The notes under the pieces: generated by a model
What the model was told of the DNA's origin: nothing
Database searches by the model: none
Seen by the model: the letters and a program-made list of their open reading frames with translations, nothing else
In this document: piece by piece, positions 1 to 8,080 of the stretch
Layout: each line of letters starts with the position of its first letter
Position numbering within the stretch: position 1 is the stretch's first letter
Source: Plantago elongata
Taxonomy: Eukaryota > Streptophyta > Magnoliopsida > Lamiales > Plantaginaceae
Length of the DNA stretch: 22,026 nucleotides
Direction: 5' to 3'
Assembly (NCBI GenBank): GCA_036897095.1
Contig: JAYMSP010002889.1
Location: forward strand, 1-22,026
Program-made: the position numbers and the translations under genes

Positions 1-107
1 AAGTTAAAATGTTCGACGAACACAAACACGAACCGAACAAACGACTTATCGAACGAACGAACGTTCGCTAAGCTAATTGTTTGGTTCATTCGTTTCGAAA
101 TACACCC
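1..107 (-). repeat. GAAC/GTTCG-rich dispersed repeat end (hAT-like terminus?)
   Basis: On the minus strand this stretch begins AGGGGTGTATTTCG directly after the LINE-A stop codon and runs into strings of GAAC, GTTCG and CGAAC. AGGGGTGT followed by GAACCGAAC-type sequence is a common dispersed motif in angiosperm genomes and resembles the ends of some hAT-type elements. The other end lies outside the window, so no TIR pair or target duplication can be tested. It could also be the 3' tail of the neighbouring LINE. Class assignment is a guess; the low-complexity repeat character is directly visible. Confidence 0.35.
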
Positions 108-530
108 CTAATCAAGATCATCAACCACATGTTGAGACAAGTTATGGGCAGATATGTTAGCACATCTAGGAACAAAAGAAAATGTAACTGAACTAAAAGG
201 AGAACAAAGATGCATTATATCTTCTAGAATAAGTCAAGCAGCCGACAAGTTCTAATCTCGCACTTGTAATCCTTTAATGACGGCCAAGCAATCCCCTTCC
301 ACGACAATATCGCTGAAACGATTGTCCCGTGCCAGGAGCACCACTTGACGGGCCGCCAATGCCTCCGCTATTTCAGGATCGCGAACATGTGGAACCTTAC
401 ATTGTCTCCATGCCAAAGTTTCTCCCAAATAATTCCTCGCCAGAACTCCTAGGCCAGCATAATCTGTTCGCAGCTTTACAGAGGCATCAAAGTTCAATTT
501 GACAAAATTAACGTCTGGAGCTTGCCGTTG
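108..530 (-). pseudogene. LINE-A ORF2 fragment: RNase H domain
   Basis: This is the RVT_3-type RNase H that ends plant L1 ORF2. The first acidic residue lies in KLNFDAS, the second in EIAEALAARQ and the third in VVEGDCLAVI, so the D-E-D set survives. The C-terminal helix (VPRCANISAHNLSQHVV, matching v.R.aN..AH.lA) is in a different frame at about 240-108 and ends in TAG at 108-110, which is probably the original ORF2 stop. A stop at 252-254 and a frameshift interrupt the domain. The frame also shifts near 530 relative to the preceding zf-RVT part. Confidence 0.85.
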
Positions 531-1202
531 TACTGGGAGCCTGCAGGTGTTTGAATTGATGACAAGCCTCCTTGTACCTACTGATGTATCGCTTGACAAA
601 TTGTTGAGACTCCCATGGATCATAGCCTCGCCCTTCGTGAACCATTTTGTTCCTGTTAGACCATATGCTCCAAATCGAACATACAAATAGCTGAAAATCA
701 TCTCTGGACAGATTATGGTACGCATTAAGAACCCATTCCCATATGTCACTTGTGGCTGATGAAACAACAGAGTGAGGCAATGAAGATAAAGCCCAAAAAA
801 CCCTTGCATATTGACAAGTAAACAATATATGCATCACAGTTCACTTTGACATTTGCAAACAGGACATAATGAGTTTAAATCTATATGGCGTTGCTGAAGG
901 TTGTAAAGCACAGGAAGGGCATTTTTAAGTACTCTCCGTAGGAATACTTTAACTTTATTAGGAAGCCTTAATTACCAAACCAAATCCCAACAAACTGTAT
1001 TCGGATTACTAGAAGAACCAAGACGATTCTGCAGTTCTCTTGCACGTAAATCCCTTGCCAAATAGTAAGTTGTTTTAACTGAATATACTCCAAACTTAGT
1101 GTAATGCCAAACTCGCACATCACAACTCATTGTATTAACCAGATGGATTTTTGTTATTGCTCCAACGTCTTCCTCCCAGAATAATATTCGCAGCAAGTCC
1201 AT
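508..1202 (-). pseudogene. LINE-A ORF2 fragment: zf-RVT region
   Basis: The 1202-972 piece contains D.RVWHYTKFGVYSVKTTYYLA, which fits the W....G.YSVKS.Y..A signature upstream of the zf-RVT domain. The adjoining stretch 970-838 reads LPVLYNLQQRHIDLNSLCPVC and then C.SE in another frame. The 837-508 piece continues MMHILFTCQYARVFWA and ends SIWSNRNKMVHEG, the usual E..MH.LF.C..A..vW and WR.RN..vf.G signatures. Cysteines and histidine of the putative zinc finger are present (CPVCKCQ...H...C), but a one-base frameshift near 838 splits the domain. Confidence 0.85.
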
Positions 1203-1223
1203 ATCCCATGAAGCAATATCCTG

Positions 1224-1927
1224 TTAAATAAGATTCGACACAGGAATATCATATAACTCGTAAAAATTGGGAGTATAAGGCTTCATAGTTATATCTCTGG
1301 GTATCCACTGTTGATTCCATATATCAATGTCGACACTGTTCCTTACCCTCCATCTGACGCCTGCTCGGACAATATCCATAGCTGCCCTGACACTTTTCCA
1401 TGTGTACGATGATGTAGGCTTCGAGACTGCTTCCAAGATGTCTAAGTGCGGAAAGTACTTTGCTTTTAGCAGACGGCTGAGCAAAGCATCTGGGAATTAT
1501 ATGACACGCCATATCTGCTTTCCCAACATTGCTAAGTTGAAACTCCTCAAGTCTCGGAATCCCATACCTCCATCTCGCTTACTTTCACACAAGGTATGCC
1601 AATTCACCCAATGAATCTTATCCTTTGACCCGTCGCCCCACCAAAATTTAGAGATGATAGATTCTATTTCCAACAAAAGATAATCTGGTATTTGAAACAC
1701 CCCATCACATATGTTGGAATAGCTTGCAAAACCGATTTAATTAGAACTTCCCTTCCAGCTTTTGAAAAACACTTACCCCCAAAACCTTGTATTTTGCTCC
1801 AAACACGTTCACGAAGCCAACTAAATACTTCTCTTTTTGACCTTCCCATAGTTGTTGGCAGCACTAGGTATTTTTCGTGACAGCTAACCACGCTAACAGG
1901 AAGATGTGCGCAAACATCCTGGACCAT
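1224..1927 (-). pseudogene. LINE-A ORF2 fragment: RT thumb and connector
   Basis: Three overlapping frames together give the post-catalytic part of a plant L1 reverse transcriptase. The 1927-1664 piece reads YLVLPTTMGRSKREVF, then KAGREVLIKSVLQAIPTYVM, matching the family pattern YLGLP..GR.K...F and SKAGREVLIK.V.QAIPTY.M. The 1700-1497 piece has ISKFWWGD...KIHWVNW and GGMGFRDL, the standard FWWG...IHW.kW..LC..K..GGlGFRdL block. The 1484-1224 piece continues with the WKS and V+WR.G.G-like section. At least two frameshifts separate the pieces. The copy is non-functional because the catalytic YADD block is missing altogether. Confidence 0.88.
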
Positions 1928-1933
1928 GTTATC

Positions 1934-2370
1934 TCATGTGTTGCGACTAAAGACTACGGTTAACTTTTGTAGATTGATCACGAATTGGGATTTTGAATTC
2001 TAGTAAGTAATTCGTCTTTTTTAGTGTAGCAAATTGCATTTTTGAAATTTATTTTAATTTTATTTATTTATTTTATATGTAATAAAATATATTATATTTT
2101 TTATTACTTTTTTTATATATTAAAAGTTAGAAAATTAATTGTTATAATTTTACTTATATTTTTATTTCAATTTAAAATTCATTTTATATTTTTTAATCAA
2201 AATATCTGGATTGAACGTAATTGTGACACGTGTCATAATGTAAGGTTCAAAGGTGAAACAAATAATTACATTTGAGAGATTTAGGGTATAAAAGTCAATT
2301 CAAGTGTACCACAAACACACTCAACGGGTTGTTTCGAAATCACTAGTCGGAAAAGTGATCCGAAACACAC
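1934..2370. other. AT-rich spacer with a fragment of the 6357-7172 repeat family
   Basis: There is no coding signal; the open frame across 2042-2275 is only low-complexity I/F/Y/L. Part of this spacer resembles the TIR element at 6357-7172. Both share AATTGG.ATTTTGAATT..AGTAAGT (1982 and 6868), a GTAGCAAATTGCATTTTTGAA motif (2028 here, inverted near 6840-6860) and TGTGAyACGTGTCAT followed by GTAA (2221 and 7031). This suggests a partial or rearranged relative. From about 2276 the composition changes and leads into the 46-bp array. Confidence 0.45.
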
Positions 2371-3110
2371 CATCGATTGCTTGACATGCCAAAAATTGCT
2401 TGCCCACAAGCGTATGTCAACCGTGCTTGACATGCCAAAAATTGTTTGCGCGCAAGCGTATGTAAACCGTGCTTGGCATACCAAAAATTACTTGCTCGCA
2501 AGCGTATGTCAACCGTGCTTGGCATACCAAAAATTACTTGCCCGCAAGCGTATGTCAACCGTGCTTGGCATACAAAAAATTACTTGCCCGCAAGCGTATG
2601 TCGACCTTGCTTGACATGCCAAAAATTGCTTGTCCGCAAGCGTATGTCAACCGTGCTTGGCATACCAAAAATTATTTGCCCGCAAGCGCATGTCGACCTT
2701 GCTTGACATGCCAAAAATTATTTGCCCGCAACCGTATGTCAACCGTGCTTGACATGCCAAAAATTGTTTTCCCGCAAGCGTATGTCAACCGTGCTTGGCT
2801 TACCAAAAATTACTTGCCCGCAAGCGTATGTCAATTGTGCTTGGCATACCAAAAATTACTTGCCCGCAAACGTATGTCAACTGTGCTTGGCATACCAAAA
2901 ATTACTTGCCCGCAAGCGCATGTCGACCTTGCTTGACATACCATAAATTGCTTGCCTGCAAGCGTATGTCAACCGTGCTTGCCATACCAAACATTGCTTG
3001 TCCGCAAGCGTATGCCGACCTTGCTTGACATACCAAAAATTGTATGTCTGCGAATGTATGTCAACCTCGCTTGACATGCTAAAAATTTCTTCCCTACAAA
3101 TTGCATGCCA
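2371..3110 (+). repeat. 46-bp minisatellite, 16 units
   Basis: The motif AAAAATT recurs at 2391, 2437 and onward to 3081, exactly 15 x 46 bp later, so about 16 units lie head to tail with no net indels. Units differ by scattered substitutions and decay at the 3' end (3040-3110), with more diverged traces to about 3180. Each unit carries two short dyads: TTGG-CATA-CCAA (in many units TTGACATGCC) and CTTGC-CC-GCAAG. The unit contains few stop triplets, so several long overlapping open frames run through on both strands; they are artefacts. The array sits just upstream of a polypurine tract and LTR, where the 3'UTR of a Ty3-type element is expected. Confidence 0.95.
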
Positions 3111-3414
3111 ACAAGTTCCCGTCATGCTTGACAGACGAAAAATAGTCAACCTACAAATTTTTCCATTAGTAAGTTTCCATCTTTCTTGGCGGACCAGAGT
3201 TATCAATCTCAAAATTGTCCCTAAAAAAATGTTCATCTCGCTAGATCGAACCATCCATCATGAAAATTTCCGTCTCCGTACATCCGCTACACTAGTACAT
3301 CCACAGAATAATTGACACTCTAAAAGGAGCATAACGATGTAAACTTATGATCCAATTGTGCATTGCTCTGTTGGGCATAGAACTTTTACTATTCGACTCG
3401 AGGTACTCGACTCG

Positions 3415-3427
3415 AAAAGTGGGGGAC
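3415..3427 (+). other. Polypurine tract before LTR
   Basis: The sequence AAAAGTGGGGGAC is followed four bases later by TGTAATGG. A G-rich purine run just upstream of a TG start is the plus-strand priming site of LTR retrotransposons. The call rests on sequence and position only. Confidence 0.65.
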
Positions 3428-3555
3428 AAACTGTAATGGCCAAAATTTGTTCTTTCAACAAGATTAGCAAATTGGCCCATCAAGGCCACTACCCAATCCA
3501 CGGTCTTTAAATGAGTCCATCTCAACCTCACACACGGATTGAGCCTCCCTACTTC

Positions 3556-4255
3556 CTAGCAGACAGACACGCTAGCCAACACACTTGGCGAGTCTGACAG
3601 ACATGCTAGCCAACACACTTGGTTGTCTGACAGACATGCGAGCCAACACACTTGGCGAGTCTGACAGACATGCTAGCCAACACACTTGGTGAGTCTGACA
3701 GACATGCGAGCCAACAAACTTGGTGAGTCTGACAGACATTCTACCCAACACACTTGGCGAGTCTGACAGACATGCGAGCCAACACACTTGACGAGTCTGA
3801 CAGACATGCTAGCCAACACACTTGGGGAGTCTGACAGACATGCGAGCCAACACACTTGGCGAGTCTGACAGACGTGCTACCCAACACACTTGGCGAGTCT
3901 GACACACATGCGAGCCAACACACTTGGCGAACAGACATGCGAGCCAACACACTTTGCGAGTCTGACAGACATGCGAGCCAACACACTTGGCGAGTTAGAC
4001 AGACATGCGAGCTAACACACTTGGAGAGTCTGACAGACATGCTAGCCAACACACTTTGCGAGTCTGACAGACATGCTAGCCAACACACTTGGCGAGTCTG
4101 ACAGAAATGCTAGCCAACACACTTGGTGAGTCTGACAGACATGCGAGCCAACACACTTTGCGAGTTTGACAGACATGCTAGCCAACACACTTGGCGAGTC
4201 TGACAGACATGCTAGCCAACACACTTGGTGAGTCTGACAGACATGCGAGCCAACC
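3556..4255 (+). repeat. 34-bp minisatellite inside the LTR, about 21 units
   Basis: The motif GACAGAC recurs from 3562 to 4236, mostly 34 bp apart. The total of 674 bp equals 20 x 34 minus 6, explained by one unit lacking one base (near 3623) and one lacking five (near 3930). Each unit reads roughly CTTGGCGAGTCTGACAGACA followed by TGCTAGCCAACACA. It holds a nested dyad: outer stem TTGGC/GCCAA and inner TCTG-A-CAGA. Units alternate between GCTAGCC and GCGAGCC in part of the array, hinting at 68-bp higher-order duplication. Open frames across the array, read on both strands, are artefacts of a stop-poor unit whose length is not a multiple of three. Confidence 0.95.
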
Positions 4256-4481
4256 TTATTTGACCGACTCGCCCAATCTACCAAAAACGGATTCAACCAA
4301 CTTGAGATTCGTTTAAACCAATTCGTAAGGCTAACCATGTTAGCCTAACGGATTGATCGACCCACGTTGCTAGACTAACTCAGTCAGTCAGTAAGCAACC
4401 AACTAGACTGAGTCAGCCCACAAAGCCACTCCAGATCCGAAAGATAAGAAAAGTGAGTACAGACCGTAACGGTGGAATGGT

Positions 4482-4489
4482 CTATATAG
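4482..4489 (+). promoter_or_regulatory. Putative TATA box of the LTR promoter
   Basis: CTATATAG sits within GGTCTATATAGGAAGG in the 3' third of the LTR, downstream of the minisatellite and upstream of a presumed R/U5 region. Its position fits an RNA polymerase II start around 4510-4525. This is inferred from position and consensus; there is no transcript evidence in the sequence. Confidence 0.5.
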
Positions 4490-4578
4490 GAAGGCAGGCG
4501 GAAGGAGGAAGATCATCTCATTCGGACGACGAAAAACCCTAGCAATCAATCGAGCTCCTCTTACTCAACTCTCAGTAC

Positions 4579-4676
4579 TCTATCAGTCAGTCAGACGATC
4601 AAGCTCTCAAGCTGTCAGTCAGACATTGTTAGTCAGACGATCAAGCTCTCAGACTGTCAGTCAGACGATCAAGCTT
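4579..4676 (+). repeat. Short GTCAGTCAGACGATCAAGCT direct repeats
   Basis: Three copies of a segment containing AGTCAGACGATCAAGCT occur at about 4588, 4631 and 4658, with extra partial GTCAG units between them. They lie in the probable R/U5 part of the LTR. A further CAGTCAGTCAG run near 4380-4392 suggests that slippage on GTCA units is frequent in this LTR. Confidence 0.75.
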
Positions 4677-5213
4677 CACCTTCCGCCATCCTACCCTCGC
4701 TTATCGACGATCACTAGTTAGCTTCCCTTCACACAGACAACTAGCACATTGTCGGTAACCATTCAATCATTGCCGAACCATCAACAGGATAAGTCGACCT
4801 CCATCTCTCTCATCGTCACTTTATTTATTCTTTGTTTCATTACTGACTTGAGCATCGGAGTCCTTACGATCGACACCACACCGGTGTCACCTTGGTATCT
4901 TACGTCTCTAGGTTTGTTGTTTGTTGCCTTGCAAGTCGTCGGTGCCCCCCAATTCATCAACCTAAATTCGATTATAGATTATGAGCGTCTACAAACGTTA
5001 AAGTTTAATTTATTAAAATCGTATATAAAATCGTCTATTGCCATGTTATTATATATTTTTTATATTTATAAATCTTGCCTAAGATATATGTGTTATGTTG
5101 GCTATGTAGTGAACTCTCCATCTCTATAATGTTTTCATTTTATGGACAATCACGGTCATATAAGATGAATAACCTTAACACCTATTCTATTAGCTTCCAT
5201 AGAGACGGGTTTA

Positions 5214-5639
5214 GACCATATTTAATAAAACTAAATGGAAATGTAGCTTATGGTTGAAAAGATAATTAATAGCTGAATAATTAGTTGATAGTTGGTTACG
5301 TAGCTTTTTTTTTAACAAGCTAATTTGGTTAACTTCTTAAACTAGCTAGTTTGTTTGAAAAGATGTACATTTACGTAATAATTTTTTTATTAAAAAATAT
5401 GGAGCTGAAAAGCTAGGTTCTGTTTACCACTAACTTTTCAGCTAGCTTTTCAGTTCCATAAATTTTTTTAAATAAAAAGCTCGTTATGTAAACGCACATC
5501 TTTTCAAACAAGCTAGCTGGTTTGAGAAACTAACCAAGTTAGCTTGTTTGAACATAACCAGCTACCAGCTAATTATTCAGTTACCGGCTATTTTTTCAGC
5601 TACCAGTTACCTTTTCAGCTAGTTTTGTTAAACATGGCC
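5214..5639. mobile_element. Tourist-like MITE (PIF/Harbinger type)
   Basis: The two halves are imperfect inverted copies over almost their whole length. The left arm (5214-5415) contains CTGAATAATTAG...AACAAGCTAATTTGGTTA and GTTTGAAAAGATGTAC; the complement of the right arm contains CTGAATAATTAGC...AACAAGCTAACTTGGTTA and GTTTGAAAAGATGTGC. The termini are GACCATATTTAATAAAACTA on the left and the complement of GGCCATGTTTAACAAAACTA on the right. The trinucleotide TTA flanks both sides (5211-5213 and 5640-5642). A 3-bp TTA/TAA duplication with GGCCATGTTT-like ends is characteristic of PIF/Harbinger elements. At 426 bp with no coding capacity, it is non-autonomous. Confidence 0.85.
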
Positions 5640-5689
5640 TTAGAATTGAATTGTAGTATACCGTAATTCTGCATTCTTTTTATTTTATT

Positions 5690-5745
5690 TTTTTTTAAAA
5701 GGCAAATGGGTGACTTGAACCTCAACCTATTGATTGGTAGTGCAT
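5690..5745 (-). repeat. SINE-like relic fragment (B-box end)
   Basis: On the minus strand this reads ACCAATCAATAGGTTGAGGT followed by TCAAGTCACCC, then a T/A-rich tail. The GAGGTTCAAGTC part matches a degraded tRNA-type B box (GGTTCGANNCC). The layout resembles that of the copies at 5872 and 8805: CCNATTAATAG, then a B-box-like motif, then TTTAAAAAAA. There is no recognisable A box here. The call depends on similarity to the better copy at 5872. Confidence 0.35.
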
Positions 5746-5807
5746 TATGTGATGCAAGGAATTTTTGGTGAAGCGTCATAACTCTGCATTATGTGATGCA
5801 AGGAATT
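5741..5807 (+). repeat. Direct repeat TGCATTATGTGATGCAAGGA, 44-bp period
   Basis: A 23-base identical segment occurs at 5741-5763 and 5785-5807, separated by 21 bp. A third partial copy is at about 6205-6222. It contains the short dyad TGCAT/ATGCA. This may reflect a small tandem duplication. Confidence 0.8.
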
Positions 5808-5871
5808 CAAAATTTCGATTAATTCTTTTAGTTCGGTTCGTCGAGTTTCGAATCCATACTCAATCTTAATC

Positions 5872-5965
5872 ATATCTTTTTTTAAACGGTAAATGTGTAT
5901 CGAACTCTCAATCTATTAATTAGAGGAGAACCCTATTATCAACTGTGCTGATTATTGTCCAATCT
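5872..5965 (-). repeat. tRNA-derived SINE-like relic
   Basis: On the minus strand an A-box-like TCAGCACAGTTG (compare tRNA TRGCNNAGYGG) near 5950 is followed about 45 bp later by a B-box-like GAGTTCGATAC near 5900, then an A-rich tail TTTAAAAAAAGA. The intervening GGGTTCTCCTCTAATTAATA is of the type seen in dispersed plant repeats derived from tRNA. This spacing and order fit a tRNA-derived SINE head. No target duplication was identified, and it is too degraded to be a tRNA gene. Confidence 0.5.
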
Positions 5966-6356
5966 TAATCATATCAACATAAATAACATCTAAGCTAATA
6001 CATTAAATCATTTGCAAATTAATTATTACATGACCAAATTAATAAATTATTTCAAGACTAGAGAAATTCGCTTCCACGGGAAACATGAACTCTGAAAATT
6101 GGGATTATGGTATCTAAGTATAATTAATTGAGCTATACATCATGATAATTAGGTATATGGAGATGACTTTAGAATTGAATTTTAAATCGTAACTCCATAT
6201 GAATACGTGATGCAAGGAATTGAATTAAAGGGGACGAACAAAATGAATGGAACATTGTTGGAATGGAACTAGTAACTAAACTAACAATTAAGGGATGAAA
6301 GTGATGGATACATTGCATAGATAGGAAAAATTCGAAAAAAAGTTACATTAAATTGT

Positions 6357-7172
6357 GACGGAAGTATCTGTTACCGTCTAATTTTAGTATCTTAAATTAA
6401 TATTATATATAATTTAAATACCTCGTGACATATGGTAGCTTAATTACACGTGTCATATTAAAATTTTAATAAATAAAATTGTAAATAAAATAAAGTTTAA
6501 TAATTTTCAATTTGACCACATATTTTTCAGTTATTATAAATAAACCCTATTCTGTAAAATTAACATAAAAGAAGGTTAAACGAAAAAAGAAAGATGCGGT
6601 AAATTAATTTTAAATTATAAAAAAAATATAAACATCTGAAATATTATCAAATTATAATTTTAAATCAAATTTGTATATACAAAAAATAAATAAAAAATAA
6701 TTAAATTACAAAAGGGGGTATACTTAGCATTCCATTCTCTCGTAATTTATGGGTATAAATTGTTTAATATAATTTTAAATATTTTTAAAATATAAAAAAA
6801 ATGTTTCACATTTTATTACATATAAAAAAAATTCAAAAATGCGATTTGCTACAATAAAATTTTCAATTGGATTTTTGAATTTTGTAAGTGATTTTATTTT
6901 TTATTTATTTTTAATAGAGATATATTTTTATATGGGTAATTTAGTAATTTGTTAAAATTTAGGATTTATTTACAATTAATAAACTCGATCGTATTTACGT
7001 TTAAATTCACAGTATTTTTGTACTTTTTAATGTGATACGTGTCATGTAATTAAGCTACCATGTGTCACGAGGTATCTAAATTGGAAACAATATTAATTTA
7101 AAATACTAAAATTAAACGGTAACAATCAAAATTATTTTTTCAAAAATATCAAAACTTAAAGTACTTCCATTA
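6357..7172. mobile_element. Non-autonomous long-TIR DNA element
   Basis: Arms of about 96 bp are inverted copies of each other: 6370-6465 (GTTACCGTCTAATTTTAGTA ... CCTCGTGACATATGGTAGCT) and 7025-7123 (its complement begins GTTACCGTTTAATTTTAGTA ... CCTCGTGACACATGGTAGCT). Similarity extends outward to GACGGAAGTA at 6358 and the complement of TACTTCCAT at 7162, with about 30 extra bases in the right arm. The internal 560 bp is AT-rich and non-coding, with a hairpin of AAAATTCAAAAAT and ATTTTTGAATTTT near 6829-6886. Long TIRs without coding sequence fit a MULE-like or foldback element. Exact ends and target duplication were not resolved. Confidence 0.75.
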
Positions 7173-7555
7173 AAATTTTCATATATCGATCAAACTCAAA
7201 CATGCGTTCATTTAACCGAAACGGAATAAATGGAACATGCATATTACATGACCAAACTAAACCCCACCACATTTGTCGTCCTCCACGTACGTGGATTAGA
7301 TCATATACTTACTATGTGGAGAACCGAAACCTTAAAACTACAAATTTAATTTAATTTGTTATTCCTCCAACCAGCTGATGCAATGCAATTACACCATTTA
7401 CTTGGCTGAGCTATCTACCTTAGTTTATGAATATGATTATCACCATTTTTTCTAATTTTGTGACGTATGAAATTGTATCATATGCTAAATAAATTGTAAA
7501 CATTACTCGAATATTTTATTTTAATTTTTTTATATAAACATTGATGCATAAGAAC
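7173..7555. other. AT-rich intergenic DNA, no gene
   Basis: I see no coding signal and no repeat pair. The only ordered element is a perfect 14-bp palindrome TCCACGTACGTGGA at 7282-7295, containing two ACGT cores of the kind bound by plant bZIP/bHLH factors. There is no gene nearby for it to serve. Confidence 0.5.
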
Positions 7556-8080
7556 ACTGCTTGTTATATGCTGCTAGACTTAGTACAAAACAAATCCTGC
7601 TGTTGATATTATGACATATAACGTTGGCCACCATTATTTTGTGGTAACAGTGATAACGAGGAAATAGGTAACATATGCAATAATCACCTACACTGACATT
7701 GATTTTTATATGGCCACCATTACAATGTAGTCAATGATTTATTGTCACGATCGGTCAAAGCCTTTAGGCCACTATTATGTTGTGGCATTCGTTGGATGGA
7801 GGTAGTAAAAAACAATTATCACTATCATTACACCATGATATTTGTTTAATGAAAGTAGTAAAAAATATTTATCATTACAATAACATCGTGGTATTTTATT
7901 TTTTTGGATAGTAAAAAACTAATATCACCACAAGGACACCGTAACATTAAGAGTTAATTAGTGACAAAATAAATGATATATATTCACGGTTTAAACCGTA
8001 GCTATTGATGTATTTGTGCCGACAATACTCATTCAATAGTTTTTGCATGACCGTGATAATTACATAGTAAAAATTGATTT
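7556..8080. repeat. Degenerate internal repeats, possible CACTA-type relic
   Basis: Short variants of one theme recur: GGCCACCATTATTTTGTGGT (7625), GGCCACCATTACAATGTAGT (7713), GGCCACTATTATGTTGTGGC (7767), TATCACTATCATTACACCAT (7819), TATCATTACAATAACATCGT (7871) and ATATCACCACAAGGACACCG (7921). A perfect palindrome ACGGTTTAAACCGT is at 7986-7999. Clusters of short, often inverted CCAC/GTGG-type repeats resemble subterminal regions of plant CACTA transposons. No clear CACTA terminus or 3-bp target duplication was found, and there is no transposase sequence. It could instead be an unrelated decayed minisatellite. Confidence 0.35.

Larger units (their letters stand above)
108..1933 (-). mobile_element. 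LINE-A: 5'-truncated L1-type retrotransposon relic
   Basis: Translating the minus strand piecewise gives, in the correct order, the C-terminal half of a plant L1 ORF2: the region after the RT catalytic core (1927 to 1224), the zf-RVT region (1202 to about 508) and RNase H (about 530 to 108). The RT active-site part, the endonuclease and ORF1 are absent, and recognisable homology stops near 1930. Such 5' truncation is usual for target-primed reverse transcription. The reading frame changes at least six times and includes stops, so the copy is old and inactive. No poly(A) tract or target duplication is recognisable. Confidence 0.9.
2371..4956 (+). mobile_element. 3' part of a Ty3/gypsy-like LTR retrotransposon (3'UTR plus LTR)
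   Basis: The order is tandem array (2371-3110), unique sequence (3111-3414), polypurine tract (3415-3427), then an LTR-like block starting TGTAATGGCC at 3432. This is how the 3' end of a plant Ty3/gypsy element looks. Tandem repeats in the 3'UTR are known especially from the Tat lineage; assigning this copy to that lineage is inference because no gag-pol remains. The upstream border is unknown, since the protein-coding part is missing and LINE-A lies 440 bp to the left. No target duplication could be identified. Confidence 0.6.
3432..4956 (+). repeat. LTR of Ty3-like element (3' LTR; right end approximate)
   Basis: It starts with TGTAATGGCC after the polypurine tract. The first part (U3) holds the 34-bp minisatellite. 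A TATA-like box lies at 4482-4489, followed about 30-70 bp downstream by sequence typical of a transcript leader. The 3' part has the stretch TGACTTGAGCATCGGAGTCC (4843-4862), a motif widely found in U5 of plant Ty3/gypsy LTRs, then GTCGTCGGTGCCCCCC near 4936-4950. The right end is probably the CA at 4955-4956, but the expected inverted complement of the 5' terminus is not clear, and no primer binding site follows. This fits a 3' or solo LTR. At about 1.5 kb, its length is normal for the class. Confidence 0.65.
5643..6356. other. AT-rich intergenic DNA with small repeats, no gene
   Basis: No open frame resembles a protein. The stretch holds one or two SINE-like relics (annotated separately) and direct copies of TGCATTATGTGATGCAAGGA. 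A related ACGTGATGCAAGGAATTGAA occurs near 6206, and TTTAGAATTGAATTTTAAAT at 6169 echoes TTAGAATTGAATTGTAGTAT at 5640, pointing to an older local duplication of this spacer. Confidence 0.6.

Noticed and set aside
2381..3028. Several overlapping open frames with repeated CQPCLAYQKLLARKRMST-type peptides
   Set aside because: They exist only because the 46-bp unit has few stops; three frames on both strands read similarly, which is a sign of repeat translation and not of a gene.
2371..4255. CRISPR array
   Set aside because: Units are contiguous with no unique spacers, no cas genes occur, and the context is a plant retrotransposon.
3572..4338. Cys-rich repeated open frames (VCWLACLSDSPSV type) on the minus strand
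   Set aside because: They come from the stop-poor 34-bp tandem unit in the LTR; there is no start context, signal peptide or family resemblance that would support a Cys-rich repeat protein.
4749..5129. 126-codon frame with hydrophobic stretches
   Set aside because: It spans the LTR end and the adjoining AT-rich spacer; the hydrophobic parts are due to T-rich composition.
5872..5965. A true tRNA gene
   Set aside because: A- and B-box-like motifs are present, but there is no cloverleaf: acceptor and anticodon stems cannot be formed. A SINE relic fits better.
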